Part shown: piece by piece, positions 8,291 to 16,871 of the stretch
How the letters are laid out: every line of letters begins with the position of its first letter
Position numbering within the stretch: the stretch's first letter is position 1
Made by a program: the position numbers and the translations under genes
The notes under the pieces: generated by a model
Told to the model about the DNA's origin: nothing
Seen by the model: the letters and a program-made list of their open reading frames with translations, nothing else
The model's database searches: none
Assembly: GCF_001189295.1 (NCBI RefSeq)
Contig: NZ_CP012159.1
Span: 2,494,001-2,558,000 of the forward strand
DNA: 64,000 nucleotides
Source: Chondromyces crocatus
GTDB lineage: Bacteria > Myxococcota_A > Polyangia > Polyangiales > Polyangiaceae
Direction of reading: 5' to 3'

Positions 8291-8733
8291 GCCTCCAGAG
8301 CATCATCGTCCGGTACGTCGACGAGCAGCTCGATGCGATCGAGAAACATCCTCGGATGTGGGGGCCTGATCTGTGCGTCGAGCTTCAGTACCTGCAGCTG
8401 CTGGAGTTCCGAGCCATCGCCCTCCGGCCGGCGCACGAGCTGTCGAACCCACGCGCGGTGCTCGATGCGTTCACGCGCTTCCTCGCCAGTGAGTTTTCCG
8501 GTGCGCCGCCGGTGCCCCTGAGCGCCTTGCTCGCCAAGGAGCACCGCGAGGGAGAGCTGGCGAAGCTTCTGCGCGCGTTTCGCGAGCAGCTCACGTCAGA
8601 CATGGTGGCAGAGTCGGTGCCGCCTCCCTCCGGCATTCACCCGACCGCCGTCGCCGAGAGAAGACAGGCCCTCCCGGAACAGCAGCCCCTTCCGAGGCTG
8701 TCCAGACGACCGGTCCTCAGGAGCGCCGCGTAA
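8287..8733 (+). CDS. Small helical accessory protein of KGGVGR cluster
   Basis: ATG 8287 overlaps the upstream stop by ATGA; a TTG two codons earlier is possible but weaker. The 148-aa protein has an N-terminal helical region with the striking segment HPRMWGPDLCVELQYLQLLE (about residues 19-38). A second helical block around FTRFLASEFSG follows, and then a polar, Arg/Pro-rich C-terminal tail that looks disordered. There is no membrane segment or signal peptide. It is probably an adaptor or effector-associated domain for the ATPase 10 nt downstream. No family is assigned. Confidence 0.7.
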   Translation: MSLQSIIVRYVDEQLDAIEKHPRMWGPDLCVELQYLQLLEFRAIALRPAHELSNPRAVLDAFTRFLASEFSGAPPVPLSALLAKEHREGELAKLLRAFREQLTSDMVAESVPPPSGIHPTAVAERRQALPEQQPLPRLSRRPVLRSAA

Positions 8734-8743
8734 AGAGCCGACC

Positions 8744-9784
8744 ATGCTGCGCGTCACTTTCTACAGTTACAAAGGCGGCGTAGGGCGAACGCTCGCCTTG
8801 CTGAACGTCGCTGCGATCCTTGCTCGCCAAGGACGCAAGGTCGTGGCCGTCGACCTGGATCTGGAGGCACCTGGCTTCGGCCTCTCGTCGTTGACCCGGC
8901 GTCCCCAGGCAGAGCAACCGCGTGGCGTCTCGGATTTTCTGCTGGGGCGCCGGCTCGGGACCAACAAGGAGCTGGAAGCGTCTGCTTACGCCTATCCAGT
9001 TCTCTCATCGTACTGCCACGAGAACCTGTGGCTGATGCCCGCTGGGCAGCGAGCCAACGAGCTGGCTGACCTCATCCCGTCGCTTTACGACGACCTCGAC
9101 GATCCGTCAGCGCGCCTGTTCGACTTGCTCGTGGCCGAGGTGCATCACGCGCTGAAGCCAGACTACCTGCTGTTCGACAGCCGAACCGGGACGGCAGACA
9201 TCGCCGGCGTCTGCACCCTGGAGCTGCCGCAGGTGCTCGTCGCAGTGTGTGGCCTGAACGAGCAGAACGTGGAGGGCATGGCGAACATGCTGGAACAAAC
9301 CCGGGACTTCCGGCAGCAAGCCAGCTTGCCCGAGGTCGCAACCCTGCTGGTCCTCAGCCCTGTGCCCGTCCTGCCCCAGGCATCCGGATCTGCGACAGTG
9401 AGCATGGCGAGGGATGCTGCGAAGAGCATCGTGGCTCGTCACGCATCGAACTATCTCCGCGGTGCTTCAGAGATGGCGTTCTCAGGGCTGCGATCTCCTG
9501 AGGAGCGGCTGCTGGCTGACCGTCTGGAGGACGTGCAGCGTCGCATCATGGCGCCCATCTACCAGGAGTTCGGCCCTGGGTTGGCCTCCTTTCCAAGCCT
9601 ACGTCACCCGGATCTCCTGCACATCTTGAACTACGATCCGATGGTGCCACTCACGGGGGAGCTACAGGTCACGCGCAACTCTCATCTGGCATCAGGATAT
9701 CGAGAGCTGGCCATGTCGCTGGCACGCGCGTCGACGCGCGACGCGGAGATGGTCCTGGTCGACTTTCCTCAGGATGGATTGTGA
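8744..9784 (+). CDS. KGGVGR-variant ParA/MinD-like AAA ATPase
   Basis: The N-terminus reads MLRVTFYSYKGGVGRTLALL. The deviant Walker A has Arg in place of the usual Lys after KGGVG (residues 10-16). AVDLDLEAPGFGLS (switch I-like) and DYLLFDSRTGTADIAG (Walker B/switch II-like) follow. The 346-aa length fits a single P-loop domain of the SIMIBI class plus a short helical C-terminus. I recall KGGVGR-variant ATPases being described as components of NTP-dependent bacterial conflict systems; this was not checked here. The gene is coupled to the next by a 4-nt GTGA overlap. It probably acts as the nucleotide-driven switch of the cluster. Localisation is cytoplasmic (no signal). Confidence 0.88.
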   Translation: MLRVTFYSYKGGVGRTLALLNVAAILARQGRKVVAVDLDLEAPGFGLSSLTRRPQAEQPRGVSDFLLGRRLGTNKELEASAYAYPVLSSYCHENLWLMPAGQRANELADLIPSLYDDLDDPSARLFDLLVAEVHHALKPDYLLFDSRTGTADIAGVCTLELPQVLVAVCGLNEQNVEGMANMLEQTRDFRQQASLPEVATLLVLSPVPVLPQASGSATVSMARDAAKSIVARHASNYLRGASEMAFSGLRSPEERLLADRLEDVQRRIMAPIYQEFGPGLASFPSLRHPDLLHILNYDPMVPLTGELQVTRNSHLASGYRELAMSLARASTRDAEMVLVDFPQDGL

Positions 9785-11802
9785 GCCACGACGACGCACA
9801 CGGGTTCGGTGAGCGGATCGTTGCATTCCTTCGCGATGCGCTCACGGCGAGGGTGCCAGAAAGAGACAGACCACTGGGACACGCCATCCGATCAGAGATG
9901 GCTACTGCTGTTGGCGACATTCGGGAAGAGAGCGAATGGGAGGCGTGGAAGACCTCGCTGCTCTCGCCCATCGTGGCAGCGTTTAGCGACGTGCCGGAAC
10001 GATGGGATGATGTGGTGGATCTGCTGGCGATCTACATCTTTCGTCGTGGGGTGAGCACGCACCAAACCGTTGAGAGCAAGCAGCCCAGCGCCGTGCATAT
10101 GTCGCAGAGGACGGTCGGGCACGAGCTGATCAAACCGTTGCTTCTGGAGCTTCTACAATCAACTCCGGGGCATCGCGTTCGTTTTTTCGAGAAGACGGCC
10201 TCGTGGAACGTACTTCACGCACTTGCTGCGCTGCTGCCCGAACTCGACCTGGGGGACATCGAGCTTCTGAAGCTGATTCAGAATATCGTCGCAATTCCTG
10301 CCCACAACATAGGTCGCGGAGAACTCATTCAGGCCGTTTCTTCATGGATCACCAATCATCCCGAGACAGGTCAGCGGATCGTGGATGCATCGTTTGGCCG
10401 AGAGGAGTGGATAGATGGCCTCACCCCCTCGGCGCTGCTCATCCTCATCGAAGGGGTCTGCCGCGCTGACGCTTCGCGCCTGCCGTGGAGAGACGGCGTG
10501 ATCCAGCGGCTGATGCAGGAGCCGGATGAGCGGCTCTGGGGCATCGTCGTGCGTCTCGCCTATTCGGCGTGGCCGACGCCAACGCCCATTCGAGTGCGCT
10601 TCGATGCTGTTGTCGAGGCGGTACGGCGACTGCGAACCGGCCCGATTGATGATGGGCTGTTGGCTGTTGCTCAGGGAGCCCGAGAGCATCCCAGCGAGGC
10701 CATCGCAACGGCCGCTGCGTTGCTGGACCTGGTTGGTCTACCCAGCCAATGGCCTTCAGCAGTCACGCAACGAAGGGCAACGCTCATCGCCAACATCGCC
10801 GAACAAGTGGCATCGGGTGCATGTCTGCACGCGCAGGGGGGTGGATGTTCACTTCCGGAGTTGACGCCTCTCTTGCCTGCCTTGCTCTCGATCGACCTCT
10901 CCGGGGCGCAGCAGGCACTCGATGGCCTGTTCGATACGCTCGTCCCACATCACTCCGACCTCGTGAAGACGCTGGTGGCGGCGTGGCTTGCTGCGCATCG
11001 ACATACAGTTGTTAAGGAATCCTTCCCGTTCGAGGAGATCTTCCCCTGCCTTGCACACCAACTTGGGAAAGAAGGGATTACGCGCTGGCTTCTCGAATTC
11101 CTCGTGGCTCCCCATGGCAAGATCCGGGGAGCGGCTGCGTATCTCCTGGGTCTGCTTGGTGAAAAACGTATTCCTCCGGGCGCTCTCGATGGGCTCTCTG
11201 CTGCGCAGGTCGACGCGATGGCCCATGAACTCACCGGCGGCTGCAACGAACCGGACATCCTTGCGTTTTTGCTCGTTGAGATGGTTCTGGCCCGGTCAGA
11301 CCGGCTCGATACGATTCATGACCTCCTGATGACGGACGTTGCCGAAGACTACCCGGGGGCGTGTCGTCGCGCGCTGGAAGCGTTGTTTGCGTCGGAACCG
11401 CATGATTGCAGCGTGCGAGAAAGACTCCGAAGCGTCGGAGATCGTCTCGATAAAGAAGATGCCGTTTATCAGCACGCGCGGAGTGCTCCCGAGGTCGTCG
11501 CGCTACGGCCTGCACGGCAAGCATGGGATGCTGTGCAGAACCGCATTTTTCAAGAAGCGGAACGCCACACACGATCGTCAGGACGATTTGTTCTTCAGCA
11601 ACTCGTCGAGACGATGTCGATTGTGCGCGGTGAAGGAACGGCACCGGCTATGCCTGGTGCGGAGCCTACGATGTTCAGAAGCTACAGTCGGGGCTTCGTG
11701 CTTCCCAGACGCCAGGCGCTCGACCCCTTGTCTTTCCTTGGTCGTCGCGTGGAGCACCGTCAGAAGGCAGCCCTTCTCCTGGCTGGTCAGGACGACACAT
11801 GA
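9781..11802 (+). CDS. Large alpha-helical solenoid protein of KGGVGR cluster
   Basis: GTG 9781 overlaps the ATPase stop. The 673-aa product consists almost entirely of amphipathic helices with HEAT-like spacing, for example LLALAHxLG-type and FLVAPHGKIRGAAAYLLGLL segments. It has no catalytic motif, signal peptide or membrane span. A polar C-terminal tail ends the protein. Base composition is noticeably less GC-rich than in flanking housekeeping genes (A/T third positions are frequent), a sign of transfer. The likely role is a sensor or scaffold that recognises a trigger and relays it to the ATPase or to the nuclease-like protein encoded next (ATGA overlap at 11799). The function is inferred only from architecture and context. 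Confidence 0.75.
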   Translation: MSHDDAHGFGERIVAFLRDALTARVPERDRPLGHAIRSEMATAVGDIREESEWEAWKTSLLSPIVAAFSDVPERWDDVVDLLAIYIFRRGVSTHQTVESKQPSAVHMSQRTVGHELIKPLLLELLQSTPGHRVRFFEKTASWNVLHALAALLPELDLGDIELLKLIQNIVAIPAHNIGRGELIQAVSSWITNHPETGQRIVDASFGREEWIDGLTPSALLILIEGVCRADASRLPWRDGVIQRLMQEPDERLWGIVVRLAYSAWPTPTPIRVRFDAVVEAVRRLRTGPIDDGLLAVAQGAREHPSEAIATAAALLDLVGLPSQWPSAVTQRRATLIANIAEQVASGACLHAQGGGCSLPELTPLLPALLSIDLSGAQQALDGLFDTLVPHHSDLVKTLVAAWLAAHRHTVVKESFPFEEIFPCLAHQLGKEGITRWLLEFLVAPHGKIRGAAAYLLGLLGEKRIPPGALDGLSAAQVDAMAHELTGGCNEPDILAFLLVEMVLARSDRLDTIHDLLMTDVAEDYPGACRRALEALFASEPHDCSVRERLRSVGDRLDKEDAVYQHARSAPEVVALRPARQAWDAVQNRIFQEAERHTRSSGRFVLQQLVETMSIVRGEGTAPAMPGAEPTMFRSYSRGFVLPRRQALDPLSFLGRRVEHRQKAALLLAGQDDT

Positions 11803-13748
11803 AGGATGTCCTCGACCGTTACATTCGTTCGCTGGCCGAGCAGGAGCTGGCCAAAGACGCGCCAGAGCGCCTCCAGGATCTCGGAACATTCGTCGTTTGG
11901 CTCTTGGAGCGACGTGGCTTCACCGTCCACCTGCGCTCGTTCAAGCATGAAGGAACGGAGCGGAGGAAGAGTTCAGGGCTGACCCAACACGGTGTCGACA
12001 TCATCGCCTCGCGCCACCTCAAGAGTGGTCGTCGGTGTCTGTACCTCTTCGTTCTCAAGCAAGGGAACATCACCATTGAGGCGGCTGGCGAGTCCAGGAA
12101 CTCCATCTTTCACGACATCGAACTGGCTTCTCTGCGCCCGTTTTCTTCGGACGGTTTGTTCGATCTAGGAGGGGGCAGTTTTGAATGCCGCAAAGTGGTT
12201 GCCGTACACAATGGCGACCTGGATGAACGAATTGTAGGAATTGTTGCTGATAAAAGGGCGTATCTTCGTAAACACCGACAGGTTGGCCTGTGGTGGTGGG
12301 ATGCGTCGACCTTGGTGGACTACGCCCTGCGAGCGCCACGGGACGGCAGTGGCTCATCGCTGCGCAAGGCGGCAGACCCTTCTCTCTTTCCGCCAGGCAT
12401 TCGGCCGTTCGCACGGGCTGCGCTCGACTCTCTCGTGTTGAACGATGGTCGGCGCTTCGACCTCCGAGCGGTGGACCGTTTGCTCGATGAGGTGCTGCCG
12501 GTTGGCCGACGCGCGCGGGACGAAGAGTCGGGCAATCGATTGGAGCCGGGGGAACCGGCGGAAGCCAGGGCACTTCGACGTCGCCTTGCTGAGCTCTCGT
12601 TGTTCGCTCGTATGGTGGAGGTCGAATGTCGAAGGTTGGCCGGTGGTGATGCTCTACCCACCTTCGACACCATCGAGCGTGTGCTTTGCCGCGGCATGGA
12701 GCACTTGCGTCGTATTCCGAGCGATCGATTCGCGGGGCACCGCGGTGCCATTCGAGCATCGATTCGAGGCCTGCTCGACCAGTACATCGCGAAAGGATGG
12801 CAGCTTCACGAGCGCCTGACCCCACTGCTCCATGCGGAGTATGGTCTGGCTCTCGGAAGCCCGAGCGAGCGTCTCGACTATCCGCTCCGTGTGCTCCGAC
12901 TGAGCGGCTATCTGGCCGTGGCGGCACTCGCCTTGCTGGACCGGAAAGAGTCGCAGGGGGCGAGGCAACTGGCCGAGGCACTGGCGTCGCTGTGGAAGAC
13001 CAACGAGGCCGCGTGCCTCGGGCCTATCACGGACGACCAGATCATCGAGATCTCGCTCGTCTTCGATCTCTGGCGCCGTTGTGGCATGTCGGATCTCGCG
13101 GCCAAGGTTGCGGAGTCTCTGGCGCTTCGCTGGCATTTGATGGTGGGACTCGGCTTTCCGCTTCCCGCCATCCGTCAGAGCGCCCGTGTGCCGCCAGATG
13201 AAGAGGACCTCCGCGTGCTCGCGGAAGCTCATCTCAGGGGTCGTGCAGGGGCTCCTCCATCGTTCGATGATAGTGCGAGCACGATTCTCCCTTTGGCCCT
13301 CTATCTCGCGTATCGCGGAGGGTGCTCGTTCGACCACCCTGCCTTCGACCAGGTTGCTCCGCCAGGCGTCCCACCTCGCGGAGCCTCCTCTGCAAGCACC
13401 GAGAACGGAGATAGGAATGCTGGCGAGAGGGCCTCCCCGTACTCGTCGTCGACCCACACGGTGTACCTGCAAGCATGGCAGCCTCCCGAGGACGCGGCCG
13501 ACGAGTGGTATGTGCGGGAGATCGAACACCGTGGACTGGTGAAGGTCTTCGACAAGGTGAAGGCCTTCGACAAGGGACGAGGCCTGGAGAATTTGGCTCT
13601 GGCCTTCGAGGCGTTCAACCAGCCCCTTCCCCAGAGTCCCGCTGAAGCCTGGGGCTTTCGCGCCATCGACTGTATGGCGTGGAAGTGCTGGCGCACGCCA
13701 CCCCCCATGGCCATCTTCTGCGAGCCGCGTTCCTCGTCGTCTACTTGA
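11799..13748 (+). CDS. Restriction-endonuclease-like protein with long helical C-terminus
   Basis: The N-terminal 150 residues have the layout of a PD-(D/E)XK/Mrr-like fold: helix LGTFVVWLLERRGFTVHL, then QHGVDIIASRHLKSGRR and CLYLFVLKQGNITIE. The Asp of GVDII and the Lys of VLKQG are present, but the acidic residue of the usual ExK is Val. The nuclease is therefore either atypical or inactive. The remaining 500 residues are mainly helical, with an Arg-rich middle and no other motif. As the last gene of a coupled five-gene set, it is the most plausible nucleic-acid-directed effector. The end of the protein (SSSST) is 57 nt before the glycosylase gene. Confidence 0.7.
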   Translation: MKDVLDRYIRSLAEQELAKDAPERLQDLGTFVVWLLERRGFTVHLRSFKHEGTERRKSSGLTQHGVDIIASRHLKSGRRCLYLFVLKQGNITIEAAGESRNSIFHDIELASLRPFSSDGLFDLGGGSFECRKVVAVHNGDLDERIVGIVADKRAYLRKHRQVGLWWWDASTLVDYALRAPRDGSGSSLRKAADPSLFPPGIRPFARAALDSLVLNDGRRFDLRAVDRLLDEVLPVGRRARDEESGNRLEPGEPAEARALRRRLAELSLFARMVEVECRRLAGGDALPTFDTIERVLCRGMEHLRRIPSDRFAGHRGAIRASIRGLLDQYIAKGWQLHERLTPLLHAEYGLALGSPSERLDYPLRVLRLSGYLAVAALALLDRKESQGARQLAEALASLWKTNEAACLGPITDDQIIEISLVFDLWRRCGMSDLAAKVAESLALRWHLMVGLGFPLPAIRQSARVPPDEEDLRVLAEAHLRGRAGAPPSFDDSASTILPLALYLAYRGGCSFDHPAFDQVAPPGVPPRGASSASTENGDRNAGERASPYSSSTHTVYLQAWQPPEDAADEWYVREIEHRGLVKVFDKVKAFDKGRGLENLALAFEAFNQPLPQSPAEAWGFRAIDCMAWKCWRTPPPMAIFCEPRSSSST

Positions 13749-13805
13749 GGCTCTGCTCCCGCGCTCGGCTGTGGACCTCGACCTTCGAAGGCTCGCCGGC
13801 TTCTC

Positions 13806-14699
13806 ATGCCCGAAGGAGACACCCTCTTCCGCATCGCTGCTGGCCTCGCGCCGGCCCTCACCGGCCAGCCCGTGCTCGCCCTGGTCTTGCCGAAGAGCTC
13901 CCAGCGCGTCGCTCACCTCGTCGGCCATCGCATCGAGCGCGTCGAGGCCCGGGGCAAGAACCTTCTGGTCTTCTTCGACGAGGGCAGCGTCCTGCACACG
14001 CACCTGCGCATGAGCGGCCTCTGGCACCTCTACCGCACCGAGGACCCGTGGCGACGGCCTCCAGAGCAAGCCACGGCCGTCATCGAGGTCCCCGGGTATC
14101 TGGCCGTCTGCTTCCGCGCCCCCGTCACCCGGTTGCTGCGCCAGAGCGACCTCGCGCGGGATCCCCAGCTCGCCGCGCTCGGTCCTGATCTGCTCGGCGA
14201 GACCTTCGACCTCGACGAGGCCCTGCGGCGCATCCAGGAGCAGCCGGACACGCCGCTCGGCGTGGCGATCATGGATCAGCGCGCCGTCGCGGGGATCGGC
14301 AACGTCTACAAGAGCGAGCTGCTCTTCCGTCAGCGGCTGGACCCCTTTGCGCCCGTGCGGTGCTATCCCGAAGAGGAGCTGCGCGCGCTGCTCGATCTCG
14401 CGCGCGCCATCCTCGTCGCGAACGTGCAGATGCCCTCGGGGCCGTGGCGCTACGAGAGCCCTGGGCAGTTCTACCGCTACACGCGCACGACGCGAGAAGG
14501 GCGCGTCCCTGGGCGGAAGGCGACCATGTACATCCAGCCGCTCGGAGGAGGCCGCCGTGCGGGGGCGCTCGCGGTGTACCGTCGGGCGCGGCAAGCTTGC
14601 TACGACTGCGGCACGCTCATCCGGATGAAGCGCCAGGGGGAGGCACAGCGGTCCACGTACTTCTGCCCGCAGTGCCAGCCTTCCCGGAGGGAGGCGTGA
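13806..14699 (+). CDS. nei: Fpg/Nei-family DNA glycosylase (Nei2-like)
   Basis: Starts MPEGDTLFRIA, giving the catalytic Pro2-Glu3 pair. K51 in ARGKNLLVFF is the expected lysine of the family. GIGNVYKSELLFRQRL is the helix-two-turn-helix, and the C-terminus has a four-cysteine zinc finger (CYDCG, then CPQC). The product (297 aa) removes oxidised bases and cleaves abasic sites by beta-elimination. MPEGDT rather than MPELPE points to the Nei branch. In mycobacteria a nei-type gene neighbours lhr. Here lhr is also close, but two opposite-strand genes intervene. It ends 3 bp before the convergent TOPRIM-like gene. Confidence 0.93.
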   Translation: MPEGDTLFRIAAGLAPALTGQPVLALVLPKSSQRVAHLVGHRIERVEARGKNLLVFFDEGSVLHTHLRMSGLWHLYRTEDPWRRPPEQATAVIEVPGYLAVCFRAPVTRLLRQSDLARDPQLAALGPDLLGETFDLDEALRRIQEQPDTPLGVAIMDQRAVAGIGNVYKSELLFRQRLDPFAPVRCYPEEELRALLDLARAILVANVQMPSGPWRYESPGQFYRYTRTTREGRVPGRKATMYIQPLGGGRRAGALAVYRRARQACYDCGTLIRMKRQGEAQRSTYFCPQCQPSRREA

Positions 14700-14702
14700 A
14701 GC

Positions 14703-15545
14703 TCAGGCGTGCGGCGGACCAGGGAGGAGCAAGGGGACCAGGCGCTTGCGGAGCTGATGCAGGAAATCCGTGAGATGCGACGCCTCTCCGCGGCGGCTCA
14801 GCAGCTCGAGGTTCGAGAGCAGTCGCTCGGAGAGAGCGGGAAGCTCGTCCAGGTCCGGGGGGCGGGAAGTGGCATCGCCGAACATCAGGAGCCGAAGCAC
14901 CCGCTTGGCGTCTGTGGGCGCTTCGTTCGGGTGAGACGTCAGGCGGTGGGGCTCCTCGGTGGGAACGAAATTGAGCTTTCTGGCCGGGTCGCGCTTGAAG
15001 GCTTCGAGGCGTGCCTGCTCTCTGGGATCACGCGGCTCGAAGCCTGCGATGAACCAGGCCTCGGCTTCGGGGTGGGGCGTCGCGAGGAGAATGCACAGGG
15101 GAGGTGGGCTGGGCATGGCCGCTTCGAGTTCCGCGCGTCGTTCGGGATAGCCGTCGGTGTCCAGCGCGACGATCAGGACGTCTGGAGGTACTGGCTGCAC
15201 CTCGAAGAGGAGCACGAGCCGACGCCAGCGCTGCGTCTCCGCGCCAGCAGGGCGTCCGTCTCGGAGCGCGTTCAGGCGCACGGGTCGCCCCTGGATGCGC
15301 AACGCCTGGAAGTCCTCGGTGATGTTCTGGAGCAGGTAGCAGCGCAGGTGTGCCGGGGTGCCCTCGTGGTCGCGCAGTCCGCAGAAGGCGAGCTGCTCGT
15401 CGAGGAGGTCCGTGAGCCAGTGGGCACCCCGCTCGCGGGCCTCTCGTTCCACGACGTTGCGGGTGAGATGCACGAGGAGGGACCGCTGTGCTTGATCCTC
15501 GCAAGCGAGGGCGACGCGAAGGGGGCCTCTCGGATCAGGCGCCAC
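14703..15545 (-). CDS. TOPRIM/DUF4276-like effector of AAA pair
   Basis: GTG start inside the end of the ATPase gene (11-nt overlap), so the two are translationally coupled. The 280-aa protein has a TOPRIM-like layout: an early acidic residue in VALACEDQAQRSLL (E16), a DxD motif in LIVALDTDGYPERR (129-131), and a following HPEAEAWFIAGFEP (E160/E162), as in DUF4276-type proteins. TOPRIM partners of ABC-like AAA ATPases act as nucleases or tRNA-cutting toxins in several defence systems (PARIS, OLD-like; known logic). Here the function is inferred. The Cys and His content is ordinary, and there is no signal peptide. Confidence 0.72.
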   Translation of the reverse strand: MAPDPRGPLRVALACEDQAQRSLLVHLTRNVVEREARERGAHWLTDLLDEQLAFCGLRDHEGTPAHLRCYLLQNITEDFQALRIQGRPVRLNALRDGRPAGAETQRWRRLVLLFEVQPVPPDVLIVALDTDGYPERRAELEAAMPSPPPLCILLATPHPEAEAWFIAGFEPRDPREQARLEAFKRDPARKLNFVPTEEPHRLTSHPNEAPTDAKRVLRLLMFGDATSRPPDLDELPALSERLLSNLELLSRRGEASHLTDFLHQLRKRLVPLLLPGPPHA

Positions 15546-16722
15546 CTTGGTGGGGCTCCTTCACCCAGTCGTCGCCCACGGAGGCCCAGAACTCCCCTGT
15601 CCGCAGCATCTCGCGCCAGCGCTGGCTCTCGGGGTGCTCACTCAGGGGACGGCAGCGCGTGTGGCCCTGCTCGTCGAGGGCCATCACCCGGACCTCGTCG
15701 AGACCCACGTGATCGAGGAGGTAGGGCGAGTGGGTGGTGCAGATGATCTGCACCTCGGGTCTTTCGCGCTGGATGGCACGGAGACAGCGGACGAGATCGG
15801 CCTGGGCCTCCGGGTGGAGTGCTCGATCGATGTCGTCGGCGAGGACGACCTTCGGGCAACTGGGGTGTCGGAGGACCGCCAGCAGGCCCAGCGTGAGCAC
15901 GGTCCCCTCGCTGAGCAGGTCGGCCGGGATCAGCCGTCCCGCGCCCATGTCCAGCGAGAAGCGATGCGCGGGGACATCGGTCTGATAGGGGCGGTTGACG
16001 GCCTGATCCCCGATGACGATGCGCTCGTAGCCCCTGAGCGCCACGGTCGTGGGGAAGGTTCGGATCCCGCGGACCTCTGGAACGACCGACTTCAGATCGC
16101 GTGTGATCGCGGCGAGGGTGTCTGGCTCGGCGCCTGCGAAATAGTTGAGTACCGACGCCAGCCCGGCACCGTTGCGTTCCAGGCGAGGCGCCTCCTGGTC
16201 CGAGATCGTGGGCATGATGGAGGGCTGGCTCATCGGCTCCGCATCGAGGCGGAGGAGCACCGCGGAGCCGAATCCGCGAACCTCGGCGCTGTCGAGAAAG
16301 GCTTGCCTGTGTTGACGATCATCACTGGGGAGGGTCAGCTCCCGAAGCGCAGGGGCCTTGGCGACCGATACGTCGAACCGGCAGTCGTCCTCGCCCCAGC
16401 CTCGATCGCTCTCCGGAAGGGACGCGACGACGCTGAGCGTGCACTCTTCCTGGTCTGTCAGAGCGAGGCGTACAGGCCCCCGGGTCGAGGCGGTGACGAA
16501 CCGTCGCGGATGATTGGACTCGCGGAAGAGCAGACCGAGACGACCATCCAGCCGCTGTTCTTCTCCTGGCTGTCGAACGCCGACCAGCGAAGCGAGGTGG
16601 ATTCCTTGAAGGACGCTGGTTTTACCGGCGCCGTTCTTCCCGACGAGGAGCGTGAAGGCGGAGAGGTCGACCTCGACCTGGGAGAGCGTCTTGAAGGATC
16701 CGAAGGAAGCTCGTTTGAGCAT
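15535..16722 (-). CDS. AAA/ABC-like ATPase (AAA_21, OLD-like)
   Basis: The 395-aa ATPase has Walker A GKNGAGKT (28-35), an ABC-signature-like LLSEGTVLTLGLL, Walker B KVVLADDIDRALHP, and an H-loop in ICTTHSPYLLDHV. The order and spacing match AAA_21/AbiEii-OLD-type ATPases, with a compact middle domain instead of a long coiled coil. It is the first gene of a two-gene unit with the TOPRIM-like protein. The pair is oriented opposite to the flanking nei and lhr genes. A two-gene sensor/effector anti-phage module is the best reading. The trigger is unknown. The 149-bp gap to lhr holds the divergent promoters. Confidence 0.88.
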   Translation of the reverse strand: MLKRASFGSFKTLSQVEVDLSAFTLLVGKNGAGKTSVLQGIHLASLVGVRQPGEEQRLDGRLGLLFRESNHPRRFVTASTRGPVRLALTDQEECTLSVVASLPESDRGWGEDDCRFDVSVAKAPALRELTLPSDDRQHRQAFLDSAEVRGFGSAVLLRLDAEPMSQPSIMPTISDQEAPRLERNGAGLASVLNYFAGAEPDTLAAITRDLKSVVPEVRGIRTFPTTVALRGYERIVIGDQAVNRPYQTDVPAHRFSLDMGAGRLIPADLLSEGTVLTLGLLAVLRHPSCPKVVLADDIDRALHPEAQADLVRCLRAIQRERPEVQIICTTHSPYLLDHVGLDEVRVMALDEQGHTRCRPLSEHPESQRWREMLRTGEFWASVGDDWVKEPHQGGA

Positions 16723-16871
16723 GGTTCAACCGGGCACAGGCGCATGGAGCGGGTGAACGGATTCAGGAAATTCGAGTTCCCTTCTCACGGCTCCGCTTCT
16801 CCGTCTGGGCGCCTCTGGAGAGTCCACCATGGCGGAGGGGGCCCCGTCGACCTACATCCAATCCTGTCTGC

